Part shown: piece by piece, positions 1-6,671 of the stretch
Layout: each line of letters begins with the position of its first letter
Position numbering within the stretch: the stretch's first letter is position 1
Assembly (NCBI RefSeq): GCF_014282005.1
Contig: NZ_JACFTD010000025.1
Location: forward strand, 1 to 36,615
Direction: 5' to 3'
Source: Sporosarcina sp. BP05
Lineage (GTDB): Bacteria; Bacillota; Bacilli; Bacillales_A; Planococcaceae
DNA length: 36,615 nt
Notes under the pieces: generated by a model
Seen by the model: only the letters and a program-made list of their open reading frames with translations
Databases searched by the model: none
Told to the model about the DNA's origin: nothing
Translations under genes and position numbers: made by a program

Positions 1-43
1 CCTCTAAATCTTTTAAATTATATTCTCGGGTTTTGTATTGCAT
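1..43 (-). CDS. Hypothetical helical protein, N-terminal part (continues at 36615)
   Basis: The first 14 codons are here (MQYKTREYNLKDLE), read leftwards off the window edge. Joined to 36615 on a circle, the split codon becomes GTA and the frame stays open to the stop at 36344, giving 315 nt or 104 residues. The start is fixed by AAAGGAGCGATAACACATG, the ribosome-binding site shared by the transfer genes. It follows the ribbon-helix-helix gene by 18 nt, so it is probably the second gene of that operon. No family recognised. Confidence 0.75.
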   Translation of the reverse strand, partial: MQYKTREYNLKDLE

Positions 44-59
44 GTGTTATCGCTCCTTT
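41..59 (-). promoter_or_regulatory. Shared extended ribosome-binding site, copy A
   Basis: Reads AAAGGAGCGATAACACATG into the 104-residue gene. Ten contiguous bases (GCGATAACAC) complement the 5' end of the candidate small RNA at 24206, and a further short run pairs beyond a one-base bulge. Confidence 0.75.
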
Positions 60-61
60 GT

Positions 62-262
62 TTAATGTTTTTGAATCAAATCAAGAAAGACCTGACTTCC
101 TTTGCTCTCATAATTAGCAACTAAACTTTGAATCGCCAGTACAGCTAGCTGTGACTGGGAAACCCCTAATTCTTCACTCATGTTCTTTAATTGGTCTTTC
201 AATGACTCCGGTATAATAACGGCTATTCTCTTCTTTTCGATGGTAACAACCCCCTTATCCAT
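62..262 (-). CDS. Ribbon-helix-helix repressor (CopG/Arc-like)
   Basis: 66 residues from the ATG. The part KKRIAVIIPESLKDQLKNM followed by SEELGVSQSQLAVLAIQSL has the beta-strand, helix, helix pattern of ribbon-helix-helix DNA-binding proteins. It probably represses its own operon, because a 13-bp palindrome (285-297) covers the -35 region. The start is odd: the -10 TATAAT (269-274) would place transcription start almost on the ATG, which has no SD upstream. A good SD (AAGGGGG) lies inside the first codons, eight bases before an ATC codon at residue 8. The gene is either leaderless or uses a rare start. The family is clear; the start is not. Confidence 0.75.
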   Translation of the reverse strand: MDKGVVTIEKKRIAVIIPESLKDQLKNMSEELGVSQSQLAVLAIQSLVANYESKGSQVFLDLIQKH

Positions 263-268
263 AAATCA

Positions 269-297
269 ATTATACCGTTTTGTGTATCAAATTGATA
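269..297 (-). promoter_or_regulatory. Promoter and operator of the ribbon-helix-helix operon
   Basis: On the minus strand the -10 is TATAAT (274 to 269) with a 17-bp spacer to a poor -35, TATCAA (297 to 292). The palindrome TATCAATTTGATA covers this -35, as expected for autorepression. Confidence 0.55.
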
Positions 298-406
298 CCA
301 ATTATGTGCTGTTTTGATGTATCGAAACAAGATGGCACTTCATCTTGTTTCCTTTATTTATGGGCTTTTCAATCGGACAAATAAGCGGTTTTATTTGTTC
401 CATAAA

Positions 407-465
407 GCAGAACGTGTTGGGCTGCCACTTTCGGTTTTTGAAAGTGGCCACACAATGCGTTCTGC
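407..465. repeat. Structured hairpin element E1
   Basis: Outer arms GCAGAACG (407-414) and CGTTCTGC (458-465) pair perfectly. Inside, CCACTTTC (425-432) pairs with GAAAGTGG (440-447) around the loop GGTTTTT. The core of about 30 bases is nearly identical to E2 at 1592-1649, but the outer arms differ and still pair. It lies 3' of the radC-like gene, yet no run of T follows on either strand, so a plain terminator is unlikely. Confidence 0.75.
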
Positions 466-510
466 CGATCTTGAACTTTTCAAATCAGAAGAAGGGGTTT
501 CCCCCTTCGC

Positions 511-1134
511 TCACATATAGCCTTTTTCTTTTAATGAAACGTATTTTTTACCGCTTACTATAATATGGTCAACAACTTCGATTCCTAGCAATTCCCCACA
601 TTCGACAAGCCTTTTTGTGACTTGAATATCTTCACTACTTGGTACAGCACTATCAAAACTTGGGTGGTTGTGGGCTACTGCGATTGAGCCTGCGTTATTT
701 AATATAGCGGTTTTGAATATCTCTCTCGGTGTTACAATGGCACTGTTTAAATTTCCGATTGAAGCCCTGTGAACTGCACTAACTTCATTTTTCACAGTCA
801 TACAGATTATCAAAAAGACTTCTCTATCTTCTTCGCCAATCATTTTATAAGCTACATCGTGAAGGTCTCTCGGTTCTCTTATCTTATAAGTCAATTCATC
901 TTCATTTATTGTCGTTACTTGCTTAATTCGTAATACCTCTAATATTGGTTTCAATTGTTCTACTGGTGAGAATTCAATTGTTGTTTTAACTTCGGTATTT
1001 TCATTTTCTCGCAAGTCCATTTCTTCTCCGCAATATAATTCATTCGCTTTCTTAACAGCTTCTTTTTCTGTCGTTGCTTCAATTTCCATGTTAAGCGTAA
1101 AAATTTCTTTAATTTCGATGTTGTGTTTTCTCAT
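511..1134 (-). CDS. RadC-like JAB-domain protein with DpnD/PcfM-like N-terminus
   Basis: 207 residues. Residues 1-55 resemble the small DpnD/PcfM family of plasmids and phages. Residues 85-205 are a RadC-type JAB domain with the metal-binding signature AHNHP at 154-158, then SS-ED at 166-169 and IEVVDHIIVS near 185-194. RadC-like proteins occur often on plasmids and phages; their biochemical role is unsettled. The start is set by AAGGAGCGATAACACTTATG. The gene lies alone between two hairpin-rich gaps, so its promoter probably lies within 1135-1500. Placement near oriT suggests a leading-region gene, which is an inference. Confidence 0.85.
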   Translation of the reverse strand: MRKHNIEIKEIFTLNMEIEATTEKEAVKKANELYCGEEMDLRENENTEVKTTIEFSPVEQLKPILEVLRIKQVTTINEDELTYKIREPRDLHDVAYKMIGEEDREVFLIICMTVKNEVSAVHRASIGNLNSAIVTPREIFKTAILNNAGSIAVAHNHPSFDSAVPSSEDIQVTKRLVECGELLGIEVVDHIIVSGKKYVSLKEKGYM

Positions 1135-1151
1135 AAGTGTTATCGCTCCTT
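1132..1151 (-). promoter_or_regulatory. Shared extended ribosome-binding site, copy B
   Basis: Reads AAGGAGCGATAACACTTATG into the radC-like gene, with two bases between ACAC and the start codon (as at topB). Confidence 0.75.
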
Positions 1152-1263
1152 AGATTGTGTTTTCGACTTTGTCTTTTGTTTTTTCCTTTCTTTTGTTTTT
1201 CAGCAAACCATTTTTTTTAGGAACTTTAGACGGTGCTGGAATCTTTTAAAAATTCCATATTCC

Positions 1264-1497
1264 CACTCGTCAGACTGGCTCGTTCCTTTTGTTGTTTATG
1301 GTTCATTTTTTTCAGTGTACTTAGTCGTTTGCTGTGATTATAAAAAAGACCTCCGAATAAAAAACGAAAGGGCGAAGCGTAGCGAAGTGCATTTTACCCT
1401 TTTGTTTTTTATTTGGTGGTCTATAATCACTGTTCAGCAAACGACTTAGTACACTAAAAATGAACCATAAACAACAAAAGGTGGGTACGAGTGGATG
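1264..1497. repeat. Long imperfect palindrome, about 230 bp
   Basis: Left arm about 1264-1376, right arm about 1386-1497. Examples of matched blocks are GTTGTTTATGGTTCATTTTT (1291-1310) with its complement near 1456-1475, AGTCGTTTGCTG (1323-1334) with CAGCAAACGACT (1435-1446), and AATAAAAAAC (1356-1365) with GTTTTTTATT (1404-1413). The arms are close to 90 percent complementary by eye, with small bulges. One strand would fold into a single very long hairpin. No transposase or coding sequence is present. It could be a MITE-like insertion, a single-stranded DNA promoter, or a priming site. Confidence 0.8.
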
Positions 1498-1591
1498 AGA
1501 GGGAATAGGTTTGGAATTTAGGCTCTTGAACTTTGTTCTTCTTCTTTTGAACTTCGTAGTCGTTGGATCGTGAAGAAAGGTACAGGAACTT

Positions 1592-1649
1592 ACGGACAGT
1601 TTGTGCTGCTACTTTCGGTTTTTGAAAGTGGCCACACATTACTGTCCGT
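1592..1649. repeat. Structured hairpin element E2
   Basis: Outer arms ACGGACAGT (1592-1600) and ACTGTCCGT (1641-1649) pair perfectly; inner ACTTTC pairs with GAAAGT around GGTTTTT. The inner sequence matches E1 and the outer arms do not. An alternative hairpin, GTCCG (1644-1648) with CGGAC (1656-1660), would use the same right arm and expose TTGTTAT in its loop, which is complementary to the ATAACAA part of the shared ribosome-binding site. Confidence 0.75.
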
Positions 1650-1661
1650 TGTTATCGGACC

Positions 1662-1763
1662 TTTTAGATACAAGCGAGATGCTTAGGGATTGTTAGGTTG
1701 CGTTCTTCAACCTTACAACCCCTTAGTAGACCTGAAAGGCTACCCGACGATTGCATTTGCTCT
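1662..1763. repeat. Structured element M1
   Basis: Conserved left flank AGATACAAGCGAGAT, then a variable stem (1685-1700 pairing with 1708-1723), then the conserved right flank CTTAGTAGACCTG followed by AAGGCTACCC and ATTTGCTCT. The right flank itself folds (GTAG, CCT, loop GAA, AGG, CTAC). The same flanks with a different but still pairing stem occur at 35977-36082. Function unknown: RNA motif, protein target or single-stranded DNA signal. Confidence 0.75.
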
Positions 1764-1782
1764 AACATCACTAAAAATGAAC

Positions 1783-1820
1783 AAAAAAAAAATAGCCCAC
1801 CATTTTTAAAAGTGGACTAC
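1783..1820 (-). terminator. Terminator of topB
   Basis: On the minus strand TAGTCCAC pairs with GTGGGCTA, followed by ten T. It lies just past the topB stop codon. Confidence 0.85.
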
Positions 1821-1829
1821 TCTTTCAAT

Positions 1830-3974
1830 TTATGAGAAATCAAACTCGACTTTCCCTTCATTTAACTTCAATTTTGCTTCAAAGGCTTTTCCTTTTTTAG
1901 ATTTAAAACCTTTTAATTTCGCTGTCGTTCCTTTTTCACAAAGTGTTTTTATCATTTTTTCAGAGAGGTTTTTTTCTGATATTTTTTTAAATATCACGAA
2001 CTTACAACCATTTGATTCTCCCGTGCAAGCGTACACTTTATTTTTATCAATGATATGCCCTTTTTTACAAATCGGACAATCAGTTATATAGTTTTTTTCT
2101 TCGGCTTGTTCCTTCAACGCAACGATCTTGTCATTGTTCTCAATTTTTTCGTTTGTTTCAGCAATCGTCTTTTCAATGAAATTTTTTGTGTTTTGGATAA
2201 AGGCTTCTTGATTTCCAGTACCTTCACCAATCTTTTGAAGATATAATTCCCACTTTGCTGTCATGGTCGGACTGGCTAACAATGTACCCTTAACAGCTTC
2301 ACAAATAATTTGTCCTTTTTCGGTGACATAAACAATATTCTTTTTCACTTCAATATAATTTTGTTCTTTCACTCGTTCAATTACTCCGGCTCTTGTCGCT
2401 TCCGTTCCAATACCTTCAATCTCTTTTAAAATGGCTACTTCATCATTTTCTTCAACGTATTTACCGCACGTTTTCATCAAGTTAATAAGTTGCCCTTCTG
2501 TATACGGTTTCGGTGGTTTTGTGAACCCTTCAATAATTTCAAGCTTACTTTGTACTGGATCACTTTCTGCGACAAGCGGTAAATTTTGATTGTCCTCATC
2601 TTCTTTTTCAGCAGTTTGCACAATCGCTTTCCAACCTTTTTCAATTTCCGTTTTACCGATGGTCTTAAACTCAATTTCTTTTACGTCTGTTAAAATCGTG
2701 GTTTCCTCATAAATATAATCTTCGGCAAACATACAAAGTGTCGTGAGCATAACTTCCCGATAAATATTCTTCTCCTGGTCAGATAACTCATTGAATGTTT
2801 TTTCATCTGCGACTTGCTTAGTTGGCACAATCGCAAAGTGCTCCTGAACTTTTTCATTATCGACAAAACGCTTATTTTGCTCTAATGATTTTGTTTTGAA
2901 ATCAACCTTCATGAACTCTTTATAGGAATCTACATTATTTTTAATATACTCAAACTCACCAGTGGTAATAAAATTGCTATCGGTTCTTGGGTAAGTAAGT
3001 AACTTCTTTTCATATAAAGTTTGAGCGATTCTCAAAACGTCTGACGGTGTATATTTCCAACGCTTATTGGCTTCACTTTGTAGACTAGATAAAGAGTGCA
3101 ACCGTTTAGCAAGGGTACGTTTCTCTTTCTTTTCAATGGACTTAATCACTCCACTGTCTTTTAAATCAATCCCTTTATCTTGGAGAACCTTCGCAATTTC
3201 ATCTTTTGTATCTGTCTTATAATCTGCTTTTCCGATGTACGATCCAATCGCATGAGTGAAATTTGCCTCCAATCGGTAGAACGGTTTTGAAACAAAATTC
3301 TCGATTTCCTTTTGTCGCTCATTTATCAATACAACTAAAGGTATTTGTATTCTACCAACACTAAAACTTCCATGCCCTATGATTCCTTTATTTTGAAGGT
3401 GCAAACTGAAATAAGGAGAGAAATTCATGCCTATCAACCAATCACTCTTTTGTCGTGCTTGGGCTTCCAAAAATAGATTGTAGGTATCTGCTCCATCTTT
3501 CAAATTCTCGAATCCTTTTCTAATCGAATCTACTTCTAATGAATTTATCCATAAACGCTTTATCTTTTTATTACTTGCTCCGGCTTGATTTATTATTAAA
3601 TGGGCGATTGCTTCGCCTTCCCTGTCGCAATCAGTCCCTATAACGACCTCTTCAATATTTGGCGAATTAATTAATTTGGCTACTTGGTCATAGTGGGATC
3701 GGGTATGTTCATTCGGAGTATAGATGAACGGTTCAGGGAAGATGGGTAAGTTTGAAAGCTTCCAAACCCCTAATTCCTTCTTATAATCTTGCGGTGGTTG
3801 CAAGCCAATTAAATGACCGATACCCCACGTTATAATTGCACCATTCGGGAAGGTCTTGTTGGGCTTTAATGTAATCGAGTGTTTGTCTTTCGTTTCTACT
3901 TCATAAGCACTAGAATACGCTTTTGCTTGGCTCGGTTTTTCTGCTAGTATCAAAACAGGAACATTTGTCCTCAT
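1830..3974 (-). CDS. topB: DNA topoisomerase III (type IA)
   Basis: 714 residues, the usual size for the family. The Toprim domain shows ILAEKPSQAK (residues 9-18) and GTDCDREGEAIAH (113-125), with the metal-binding acidic residues. The catalytic tyrosine lies in LLTYPRTDSNF near residue 328. The C-terminus (about 636-665) has a CPIC...C...C zinc-finger-like module. It passes one DNA strand through another and on conjugative plasmids of this type is thought to help process transferred DNA; pSK41/pGO1 also carry a topoisomerase in their transfer set. It follows the relaxase by 68 nt, with hairpin H1 between, and starts after AAAAAGGAGCGATAACACTTATG. Confidence 0.95.
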   Translation of the reverse strand: MRTNVPVLILAEKPSQAKAYSSAYEVETKDKHSITLKPNKTFPNGAIITWGIGHLIGLQPPQDYKKELGVWKLSNLPIFPEPFIYTPNEHTRSHYDQVAKLINSPNIEEVVIGTDCDREGEAIAHLIINQAGASNKKIKRLWINSLEVDSIRKGFENLKDGADTYNLFLEAQARQKSDWLIGMNFSPYFSLHLQNKGIIGHGSFSVGRIQIPLVVLINERQKEIENFVSKPFYRLEANFTHAIGSYIGKADYKTDTKDEIAKVLQDKGIDLKDSGVIKSIEKKEKRTLAKRLHSLSSLQSEANKRWKYTPSDVLRIAQTLYEKKLLTYPRTDSNFITTGEFEYIKNNVDSYKEFMKVDFKTKSLEQNKRFVDNEKVQEHFAIVPTKQVADEKTFNELSDQEKNIYREVMLTTLCMFAEDYIYEETTILTDVKEIEFKTIGKTEIEKGWKAIVQTAEKEDEDNQNLPLVAESDPVQSKLEIIEGFTKPPKPYTEGQLINLMKTCGKYVEENDEVAILKEIEGIGTEATRAGVIERVKEQNYIEVKKNIVYVTEKGQIICEAVKGTLLASPTMTAKWELYLQKIGEGTGNQEAFIQNTKNFIEKTIAETNEKIENNDKIVALKEQAEEKNYITDCPICKKGHIIDKNKVYACTGESNGCKFVIFKKISEKNLSEKMIKTLCEKGTTAKLKGFKSKKGKAFEAKLKLNEGKVEFDFS

Positions 3975-3992
3975 AAGTGTTATCGCTCCTTT
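3972..3992 (-). promoter_or_regulatory. Shared extended ribosome-binding site, copy C
   Basis: Reads AAAAGGAGCGATAACACTTATG (start codon included) into topB. The A-rich left side also fits the CCTTTT that follows the TTGTTATCG segment of element E2. Confidence 0.75.
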
Positions 3993-4002
3993 TTATTTAG
4001 TA

Positions 4003-4037
4003 AGTGCTGCAAGGTCATTCTTCACCTTGCTCCACTC
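4003..4037. repeat. Intercistronic hairpin H1
   Basis: On the minus strand GAGTGGAGCAAGGT pairs with ACCTTGCAGCACTT around GAAGAATG. It lies between the relaxase stop and the topB ribosome-binding site and belongs to a family with 8228-8263 and 19940-19975. No T-run follows, so it may set mRNA stability or processing rather than end transcription. Confidence 0.6.
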
Positions 4038-4042
4038 ATGCT

Positions 4043-6070
4043 TTATAGTTCTCTACCGTCTGAACCTTTTCTTCTTCTTTGAGCAGTACGGTCACGCTTG
4101 TTCCGTCCTGAATCTCGGCTTTGGTCATGCTGTGCCTGTTGCTGTATTGCCATGAACAACTGGTTAATGATGTTCTGTGTCTGCTCTTTCATATTCTGCT
4201 TAATATGGGCCCTTGAATCATTGCCTTTGTCATTATCCAACTGATTATGAACTGTCTCTTGTTGAGCCTGTACGTCCTTCAAGAATTGAACATGATTTAA
4301 CTGTTCTTTCTCCACTTCGCTCAATCGGTCATACGCTTCTAAAAGAGTAACCTTCATTTCAATGTCGTGATTTTGTATGTCCGGTGCAAAGCCTTTCTTT
4401 TCTAAATCCACATTGATATAAGGCTCAATATCTCTGATATAACCTTCATATTGCTCCTTCAAATCAGCGAATGTACGCGCTTGGATAATCTCTTTATGAA
4501 GGTCGGGTATGCCTTTATCCATTCGATTAAATTTATCAATAGATCGCTGGTAAATATTAATTGAAGTCATCGTTTGTTTAGCCTGTTTCCATAACGGAAT
4601 AACCATTTCATTTTCATTCTGTTTTGCTCTAGTTTGATAATGCTCTTTTAGTTCATTGAATGGAACAATTTCATGTGTATCTTTCATGGTATCTAATGCA
4701 AAGGCTTTTTCCTCTAAACTAACTCCCTCAACATTTTCACCTTCATAAACGACTGCAAACTCTGATTCTAAAACGTCTTTTTGATAGTCATAAACGATGT
4801 GAGAATCTTGTTTAAGATTATCAAATTGAAGTTGTTTATTTTTGAAACTATCCTGACTGGTTCTCAAATCATTTACTTGTTTTTTAATATCATCTTGGAA
4901 CGTATCTAATGAGTATCCGTACTTTTTAATCGATGTTTTATCCTCTCGGTATTCGCTCAATACCTTTTTATAGAATCGTTCAGAAACATCTAATTTTGTT
5001 CTTTCAGTATCTAGTTGTAACTTCCAACTACTACGTGGATTGTGGAACTCGTTATACATTCGATTAGCGATATTAAAATTAACATATGTTTTTGCTCGTT
5101 TTCCAATTATCTTATGAGCATTGACTTCTTTAACAGTCAATGGTCGGCTGTTTCTCTTTTCAATTTCAAATGAATCATTCATATCTTTTTCGTTCTTATA
5201 ATCATCAATAGAAACAACAGAAGAATGTTCTTTTGAAGCATGAATAACCTTTTCATTATAAGCTTTAATTTCTTTATTCTTTTTACCGAAGTAAGTTTGT
5301 GGTTCGTATTCTTTCCCCTGCTCTAATGCTTCATCTTTTAAACGTTTTTCATACTGGTAATTTTCTAAAGACAATCGTTCAGTCGGTTTAATTTCAAGCC
5401 CTTGATCTTCATATGATCTATGAGAAAAAATTAAATCATATCCATGTTCTTTTGATTTATCATTCAATTTTTCTGCGAAGTTTTCTCTCCACTTAACCAA
5501 AGTTGATTTGCTATTCCAGTCATTTATTTTTACTGACTTTGTAACTTTCCAACCCTTTTCATCGAAAACTTGTTTGCCCTCTTTGTCCAACACTGAAATG
5601 CGTTTTGATTTATTTTTATTCCATGTACCGTCTTGGTTGAACTCTCTCATAGTTAATAAAACGTGAGCATGGGGATTGTTCTTTTCATCTCTGTGAATTG
5701 AAACGTCTGCAACCATTCCTTTATTCACGAAATTTTCTTGAACGTATTCTTTTGTTAATTCAAATTGCTGTTCCTCTGTAAATTCATTCGGTAAAGAAAG
5801 AAGCAAACTTCTTGCGATTTGTGAACCTTCTCGTTTCTCAATTCGTTCAACTTCATTCCATAATCTTTCACGTTCTAAAGTCCATTCGGGAGCGTGTTCA
5901 GGTTTCAAGATAAATGACTGCGGTTGAACTTCTCTCTCTTTATAAGATTTCGTTTCACCGTCACGTTCAGAATATAGTTTTTCACCACTACGATATGAAG
6001 CCATTGCAACAGATGAAGAAGTTGAATTATTAACAACTCGACAATCAAAGTTATAATATCCGCTTGTCAT
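4043..6070 (-). CDS. MobA/MobL-family relaxase (Nes-like)
   Basis: 675 residues. Residues 1-40 carry the MobA/MobL signature with SVAMASYRSGEKLYSERDG, including the candidate catalytic tyrosine near position 26. The metal-binding triad lies in DVSIHRDEKNNPHAHVLLT near residues 122-140. The rest is helical and charged, ending in a very basic tail (RNKRDRTAQRRRKG). This enzyme class nicks one strand at oriT and pilots it through the secretion channel. An oriT candidate lies 95-140 bp upstream. The start is preceded by AAAGGTGGTGAGATAA, which does not belong to the shared ribosome-binding-site family. Confidence 0.93.
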   Translation of the reverse strand: MTSGYYNFDCRVVNNSTSSSVAMASYRSGEKLYSERDGETKSYKEREVQPQSFILKPEHAPEWTLERERLWNEVERIEKREGSQIARSLLLSLPNEFTEEQQFELTKEYVQENFVNKGMVADVSIHRDEKNNPHAHVLLTMREFNQDGTWNKNKSKRISVLDKEGKQVFDEKGWKVTKSVKINDWNSKSTLVKWRENFAEKLNDKSKEHGYDLIFSHRSYEDQGLEIKPTERLSLENYQYEKRLKDEALEQGKEYEPQTYFGKKNKEIKAYNEKVIHASKEHSSVVSIDDYKNEKDMNDSFEIEKRNSRPLTVKEVNAHKIIGKRAKTYVNFNIANRMYNEFHNPRSSWKLQLDTERTKLDVSERFYKKVLSEYREDKTSIKKYGYSLDTFQDDIKKQVNDLRTSQDSFKNKQLQFDNLKQDSHIVYDYQKDVLESEFAVVYEGENVEGVSLEEKAFALDTMKDTHEIVPFNELKEHYQTRAKQNENEMVIPLWKQAKQTMTSINIYQRSIDKFNRMDKGIPDLHKEIIQARTFADLKEQYEGYIRDIEPYINVDLEKKGFAPDIQNHDIEMKVTLLEAYDRLSEVEKEQLNHVQFLKDVQAQQETVHNQLDNDKGNDSRAHIKQNMKEQTQNIINQLFMAIQQQAQHDQSRDSGRNKRDRTAQRRRKGSDGREL

Positions 6071-6150
6071 TTATCTCACCACCTTTACTTTTGATTTAGC
6101 CCCCGCTGGAAACCCCTGTGGGAAACATGACCTTGAATTTTGTTCTATGG

Positions 6151-6210
6151 TCTACCCGTCGAATGCAGAGTTTTCCTGAAAGGAAAATCACTGCGTATAG
6201 ATGGGCACTC
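6151..6210. other. oriT: Candidate origin of transfer (oriT)
   Basis: An imperfect inverted repeat, GCAGAGTTTTCCT (6165-6177) with AGGAAAATCACTGC (6181-6194), is followed by GTATAGATGGGCAC. From memory, the oriT of pIP501-type plasmids has a hairpin followed by ACTGCGTATAAGTGCGCCC, so CACTGCGTATAGATGGGCAC fits this pattern. It lies directly upstream of the relaxase gene. The exact nick position cannot be read from sequence. Confidence 0.65.
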
Positions 6211-6228
6211 GTCTTTAACTTCATGATT

Positions 6229-6257
6229 ATTGTACCACAGTATTTACAGTTTTTCTA
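6229..6257 (-). promoter_or_regulatory. Promoter of the relaxase-topB operon
   Basis: Minus strand -10 TACAAT (6234 to 6229), 17-bp spacer, -35 TAGAAA (6257 to 6252). Two direct ACTGT repeats lie in the spacer and may bind a regulator. Transcription would run through oriT, so relaxosome binding could repress it. Confidence 0.4.
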
Positions 6258-6267
6258 TTAGTATGGT

Positions 6268-6296
6268 TTGATTTTTCAATGTATTTCATATAGAAT
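6268..6296 (+). promoter_or_regulatory. Promoter of the 6334-8220 gene cluster
   Basis: -35 TTGATT (6268-6273), 17-bp spacer, -10 TAGAAT (6291-6296), divergent from the relaxase promoter and 38 bp before the first start codon. Confidence 0.55.
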
Positions 6297-6333
6297 TAAA
6301 CAAAGCTAAAAAATTTGAAGGGAGTTTTTAATA

Positions 6334-6609
6334 ATGTCTAATAAAGTACAAAGAATTGTAGACCGTAAAAACAAGATGGAGGAAAAAATCTTAAAAATGC
6401 AGGAGGAAATGAAAGAACTAGAACGACAGGCATATGAAGAAGTTGGTCGTTTGGTTTTTAAAGAATGGGAAATCGGTGCTGACGTTGATTCTGAAATTGT
6501 GATTGATATTATTTCTTCACTGAAAGAAGAAGCACAAAAACTTTTAATGAATGATAATGTACATTCGGGAAAGAACGAGTTAGAAGAATCAAAAACACAA
6601 CTGACGTAA
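6334..6609 (+). CDS. Small coiled-coil protein, possible relaxosome accessory
   Basis: 91 residues, start supported by GAAGGGAG nine bases upstream. Residues 5-40 form a charged coiled coil (KNKMEEKILKMQEEMKELER). Small coiled-coil proteins encoded divergently from MobA/MobL relaxases are often auxiliary mobilisation proteins (MobC, TraD or DUF3847 types), but I see no diagnostic motif. The reading frame of the next gene is open upstream of its ATG and overlaps the end of this one. Confidence 0.65.
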   Translation: MSNKVQRIVDRKNKMEEKILKMQEEMKELERQAYEEVGRLVFKEWEIGADVDSEIVIDIISSLKEEAQKLLMNDNVHSGKNELEESKTQLT

Positions 6610-6671
6610 TTCTTCTATACAAAAGACAAGGTCAGTTAATCGAAAGAGAAAAAAGAAAGTGGCGAACCTTT

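Larger units (their letters stand above)
263..510. other. Intergenic region between radC-like gene and repressor gene
   Basis: About 250 bp with no convincing gene. It holds the operator (285-297), an imperfect hairpin at 375-401 (GGACAAATAA against TTATTTGTTCC) and the structured element E1 at 407-465. Two overlapping short reading frames here have no ribosome-binding site and look accidental. Confidence 0.6.

Noticed and set aside
1123..1449. Plus-strand open frame of 108 codons across the long palindrome
   Set aside because: It overlaps the radC-like start and the palindrome, has no SD, and is Phe- and Cys-rich in the way of noncoding T-rich DNA.
6591..6597. Classical -1 slippery heptamer at the end of the gene 6334-6609
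   Set aside because: The bases are A AAA ACA in the gene's frame, so the second codon cannot re-pair after slipping. Frameshifting is not excluded but is not supported by this site.
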